Both the position numbers and the translations under genes were made by a program. A model generated the notes under the pieces. The model searched no databases, was not told the origin of the DNA, and worked only from the letters and a program-made list of their open reading frames with translations. Shown piece by piece: positions 5,994 to 8,976 of a stretch of DNA of 8,976 nt. The first letter of the stretch is position 1. Each line of letters opens with the position of its first letter. Where the stretch lies: assembly GCA_031383745.1 (NCBI GenBank), contig JANMZX010000188.1, forward strand, positions 1 through 8,976, read 5' to 3'. The stretch is from CAISIP01 sp031383745. Lineage in GTDB: Bacteria > Pseudomonadota > Gammaproteobacteria > Burkholderiales > Burkholderiaceae_C.

Positions 5994-8531
5994 ATGATGG
6001 CCAGCCCCAACGACTTTCGGTATTCCCGCCTCGGGGATGGCACCGATGGCATGCTGGTCTGGTTGTTCTTTGGCTGCGGCTTTGCCGTGTCGCTCGCCAG
6101 CGCCCTGATGTACAGCCTGCTGCACCTGCCGCTCCAGCCCGGCATGCGCGAGCTGCTGGTGGGCGGGTGCCTGGTGGCGGCCGCGGTGTTTGCCGTGGCC
6201 GGGTGGCTGGTGCGACAAGCACCACTGAAACGCGGCGCGCTGATTTCCGGCTGGGCGGCCGTGGCGCTGATCTGCCTGGTGAGTGTCGGCCTGGGCGAGG
6301 GAGTCCACGCCGTCGTGCTGGGCTTTTTCAGCGTTGTGGTTTGCTCCGTCACGGTGTTGACAAGTCTGCGCGCCGGTGTGCTGATGGCGGCATTTTGCGC
6401 GCTGGTGGTGGGTCTGCTGGCGCTGGCCGAGCAGCGCCAATGGATCTACGTGGCGACGTCGACGGCGGGACCCTCCTGGGTGCTGCACGCGGTCTCCCAA
6501 TGGCTGCTGATCGTGTCGTCGATCTCGATCGGCGTGCTGATGCAGCGCGTGGTCACGTCCCACCTGCTGCTGGCGCATGAACGCCAGCAGCGTTTTCGCA
6601 CGCTGCTGCGGCTGGCCGCGAGCTGGTACTGGGAGGTCGACCACCAGTTCCGGTTCACGGCGATCTCCCAGGAGCGCGACGGCGGCAGCGACTTTTCGGC
6701 AGCGCCTTTTCTTGGCCGCACGCCCTGGGAGGTGCCCGGCATGGGCATCGACGCGCCGACGATGGCGTGCCTGCGCCGCGACTTCGAAGCCCATGCGGCT
6801 TTCAGCGGCGTCGCGGTGCGCCGGCGCGATGCCGCCACCGGCACGGTGCTGCATCTGCGCATGAGCGGCGAACCCCGCTTCGATGCCGCCGGCGGGTTTG
6901 CCGGTTTCTGGGGAGTCGGCCGCGACGTGACGACCGAAGTCGAGGCCACGCGCGCGATCAGCGCCAGCGAGTCGCGCTACCGCGAGCTGTTCAACAGCTG
7001 CCCCACGCCGCTGGTGCTGCACCGCGCGGGACGGGTGATCGACGCCAACAAGGCTACCCTCGATCTGCTCGGTTACCCGGACCACCAGTCGATCATCGGC
7101 GTGGACCTGACGCTGCACTACGACGCCGGCGAGGCGCGCGACACCGTGCGCGCGCTGGTGGCGCTGGGCGAGCAGATGCCACCGGGCTGGAGCAGCACGC
7201 CGCGCCAGGTGGACCTGACCAGCACGCACGGACAGCGCCTGCAGGTGCAGGCGCGCGCGGTGCGGGTGCCGGCCGATGGAGGGCCGGCCATGCTGGTGCT
7301 GTTCGACGACGAGACGGAACGCCTGGCCGCCGGGCAGGCGCTCAAGGCGGCACACGACCAGGCCCAGGCGGCCAACCAGGCCAAGAGCGCGTTTCTCGCC
7401 AACACCAGCCACGAGATCCGCACGCCGCTCAATGGCCTGATCGGGTTGTCCCAGTTGGCACTGCGCGATGATGTGGACGGGCCGCAGCGCATGCGTTACG
7501 TGGAGCAGATCCGGGACACCGCGCAGAGCCTGTCGGACATCATCACCGATATTCTCGACCTGTCCAAGGTCGAGGCCGGCAAGCTGACGATCGAGCGCGT
7601 GCCGTTCGACCTGCACCAGATGCTCGACTCGATCCGGCGCACCTATGCGCCGCTGGCAGCTGCGCGCGACCTCGGATTCGAACTCCAGGTGGATACTGCA
7701 GTGCCGGGCTGGATCGTCGGCGACCCGGTCCGCATCCGCCAGATCCTGGGCAACTTCGTCAACAACGCGTTCAAGTTCACCGCACGCGGGCAGGTGCATG
7801 TCGACATCCGCCTGGCCGGGCCGTCGCGCCTGCGCATGCAGGTCACCGACACCGGGCCGGGCCTGGACGACGCTACCTGTGCCCGCCTGTTCAAGCCGTT
7901 CACGCAGGCCGATGTCTCGATGACCCGGCGGTTTGGCGGTACCGGACTGGGGCTGTCGATCTGTCGCGAGCTGGCCAACCTGATGGGTGGCCAGGTGGGC
8001 GTCGACAGCGCGCTGGGCAAAGGCAGCAGTTTCTGGGCCGAATTGCCGATGCAGGCGGTGGAGCCGTCACAGGTCGACATGCTGCGCGCCGCGGTGCCGG
8101 CCGCCGGCAGCGCAGGCATGGGGGCGCTGCTGCGCGGCAGGCGGATCCTGGTGGTGGAGGACAACCCGGTCAACCGGCTGATCGTGGTGGCCCTGCTCAA
8201 GCACGAGGGCGTCCTGGTGCATGAGGCGGTCGATGGCCGGGCCGCGGTCGACGCGGTGGATGCGGCGGTCGGGCAGGGGCTGCCGTTCGATGCGGTGCTG
8301 ATGGATGTGCAGATGCCGGTGATGAGCGGGTACGAGGCGACCCGGGAGCTGCGCACGCGGTACGACGCGCAGGTGTTGCCGATCGTGGCATTGACCGCGG
8401 CCGCGCTGGTGTCCGAGCGCGACGCCGCATTCGCCTGCGGCATGGACGAGTTCGTCACCAAACCGATCGACATCCAGGCGCTGTGGGCGGCGCTGACCAG
8501 GGTGCTGGCGCGCCGCAGGCCCCCAGGCTGA
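5994..8531 (+). CDS. Hybrid sensor histidine kinase/response regulator, six TM, two PAS-like domains
   Basis: This encodes 845 residues. About six membrane helices (20-42, 53-73, 82-100, 104-122, 128-145, 160-183) form an integral membrane sensor without a large periplasmic loop. Two PAS-like domains follow: about 205-320 (opening ASWYWEVD, closing with GVGRDVT) and about 325-445 (opening ESRYRELFNSCPTPL). After an Ala/Gln-rich linker comes HisKA with the H-box SHEIRTPLN, phospho-acceptor His473. The ATPase domain has the N-box residue Asn591, a G1 box DTGPGLD from Asp619, and a G2 box GGTGLGLS (648-655). The receiver domain (about 715-835) has acidic Glu722/Asp723, phospho-acceptor Asp771 in MDVQMP, Thr801 and Lys823. 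All catalytic residues are present. No Hpt domain follows, so signal output needs a separate Hpt protein or regulator that is not in this window. The ligand is unknown. The start at 5994 (a second ATG follows at 5997) sits 8 bases after TAGAAT. The gene converges on hutF with a 42-base gap. Confidence 0.95.
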   Translation: MMASPNDFRYSRLGDGTDGMLVWLFFGCGFAVSLASALMYSLLHLPLQPGMRELLVGGCLVAAAVFAVAGWLVRQAPLKRGALISGWAAVALICLVSVGLGEGVHAVVLGFFSVVVCSVTVLTSLRAGVLMAAFCALVVGLLALAEQRQWIYVATSTAGPSWVLHAVSQWLLIVSSISIGVLMQRVVTSHLLLAHERQQRFRTLLRLAASWYWEVDHQFRFTAISQERDGGSDFSAAPFLGRTPWEVPGMGIDAPTMACLRRDFEAHAAFSGVAVRRRDAATGTVLHLRMSGEPRFDAAGGFAGFWGVGRDVTTEVEATRAISASESRYRELFNSCPTPLVLHRAGRVIDANKATLDLLGYPDHQSIIGVDLTLHYDAGEARDTVRALVALGEQMPPGWSSTPRQVDLTSTHGQRLQVQARAVRVPADGGPAMLVLFDDETERLAAGQALKAAHDQAQAANQAKSAFLANTSHEIRTPLNGLIGLSQLALRDDVDGPQRMRYVEQIRDTAQSLSDIITDILDLSKVEAGKLTIERVPFDLHQMLDSIRRTYAPLAAARDLGFELQVDTAVPGWIVGDPVRIRQILGNFVNNAFKFTARGQVHVDIRLAGPSRLRMQVTDTGPGLDDATCARLFKPFTQADVSMTRRFGGTGLGLSICRELANLMGGQVGVDSALGKGSSFWAELPMQAVEPSQVDMLRAAVPAAGSAGMGALLRGRRILVVEDNPVNRLIVVALLKHEGVLVHEAVDGRAAVDAVDAAVGQGLPFDAVLMDVQMPVMSGYEATRELRTRYDAQVLPIVALTAAALVSERDAAFACGMDEFVTKPIDIQALWAALTRVLARRRPPG

Positions 8532-8573
8532 CGCCCCGGGCGCCGTGACCGGATCAGTCCACGCCGGTTGCCC

Positions 8574-8976
8574 TCAGGCCCCGGACCACAGGGCCTCCAT
8601 CACGGCGCGATAACGCCCCGAGATGTCGTCCTGCCGGTCATGCCGGCCATCACGCAGCACCACCTCGCCAGCCACGATCACCTCGCGCCAGGCGGGTTCT
8701 GCGCCGGCAAACACCAGCGCGTCGAGCCGGTGCGAGGCCGGGATGCCGAGCAGCGCCGGCGCGGCGGTGTCGACCACCAGAGCGTCGGCGCGCGCACCCT
8801 GCACCAGGCCCCAGCGCACCTGACCGGCGGCCTTGCCGCCGGCGGCCAGCGCGGCGTCCCACAGCCGGGCGGCGGTCGCCGGCTGCTGCTGCGGTGATGC
8901 GGCAACGTTGCGCTGGCGCCGGTGCAGCCGCTGGCCGTATTCGAGCCAGCGCAGCTCCTCCGGCCAGTTGCGCGTG
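8574..8976 (-). CDS. hutF: Formimidoylglutamate deiminase, C-terminal part (N-terminus beyond right edge)
   Basis: The final 134 codons are visible; the frame is open to the right edge and ends with TGA at 8576-8574. The sequence contains EELRWLEYGQRLHRRQRN, characteristic of HutF-type amidohydrolases. It then shows a typical amidohydrolase C-terminus: ARLWDAALAAGGKAAG, a G-x-x-ARADALVVD strand, LDALVFAGAEP, and a terminal VIVAGEVVLRDGRH segment that packs into the composite beta domain. HutF hydrolyses N-formimidoyl-L-glutamate to N-formyl-L-glutamate and ammonia in the five-step histidine degradation route, in the cytoplasm. The metal-binding residues of the barrel lie outside the window, so activity cannot be judged. 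Other hut genes would be expected to the right. The gene is convergent with the sensor kinase, with no T-run terminator in the 42-base gap. A related guanine-deaminase-like amidohydrolase is the main alternative, but the EELRWLEYGQR block favours HutF. Confidence 0.85.
   Translation of the reverse strand, partial: TRNWPEELRWLEYGQRLHRRQRNVAASPQQQPATAARLWDAALAAGGKAAGQVRWGLVQGARADALVVDTAAPALLGIPASHRLDALVFAGAEPAWREVIVAGEVVLRDGRHDRQDDISGRYRAVMEALWSGA

Noticed and set aside
4549..6225. A 558-codon minus-strand frame extending the DUF465 gene
   Set aside because: Only the last 73 codons look like a protein. They begin at an ATG with a strong Shine-Dalgarno sequence and match DUF465/YdcH. The rest is antisense to the lipoprotein and kinase genes and is composition-biased.
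5949..7799. A 616-codon minus-strand frame opposite the sensor kinase
   Set aside because: Antisense of the membrane, PAS and HisKA regions of a kinase whose motifs are all intact; the product is rich in His, Gln and Arg with no recognisable domain.
8532..8573. Terminator between the convergent sensor kinase and hutF genes
   Set aside because: Only short GC arms (ACCGG/CCGGT with an 11-base loop) and no T-run on either strand; expected by chance in this composition.

Overview
The window is GC-rich chromosomal DNA with tightly packed genes and strong G/C preference at third codon positions. The gene families (a VTT-domain/flavoprotein fusion, DUF547, DUF3047, a DUF465/YdcH-like protein, a six-TM hybrid sensor kinase and HutF) together suggest a betaproteobacterium, most likely of the order Burkholderiales. 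That placement is inferred from protein style and gene content; there is no rRNA or other phylogenetic marker. I see no tRNA, rRNA, CRISPR array, insertion sequence or phage gene, and no stretch over 300 bases without a gene.

Left part, minus strand (1-3806): three genes in the same direction. DUF3047 (3806-3075) is a secreted protein of unknown function. After a 141-base gap comes a 720-residue fusion of a VTT (TVP38/TMEM64, DedA-like) membrane domain with a pyridine-nucleotide-disulfide oxidoreductase (2933-771). Five bases after its stop a DUF547 protein begins (765 to beyond the left edge), with its Shine-Dalgarno sequence inside the end of the fusion gene. The last two form a translationally linked pair, probably a membrane/periplasm redox unit of unknown substrate.

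Middle part (3861-5916): a divergent 181-residue two-TM membrane protein of unknown function (+), a small DUF465/YdcH-like coiled-coil protein (-), and, divergent from that, a lipoprotein with an atypical zinc-protease-like HExxH...CxM signature (+). I do not recognise a named family for the lipoprotein, and it is the most novel-looking protein here.

Right part (5994-8976): a hybrid sensor histidine kinase of 845 residues (six TM segments, two PAS-like domains, HisKA, HATPase, receiver) without an Hpt domain or a partner regulator in view, then, convergent, the C-terminal third of HutF (formimidoyl-glutamate deiminase, histidine degradation), which continues past the right edge.

Two styles of translation start are mixed. 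The fusion gene, DUF547 and DUF465 genes have clear Shine-Dalgarno sequences. DUF3047, the lipoprotein and the sensor kinase instead have a -10-like hexamer 6-8 bases before the ATG and no visible ribosome site, as expected for leaderless or nearly leaderless mRNAs. Several inverted repeats lie in the short intergenic regions and could be operators or hairpins.
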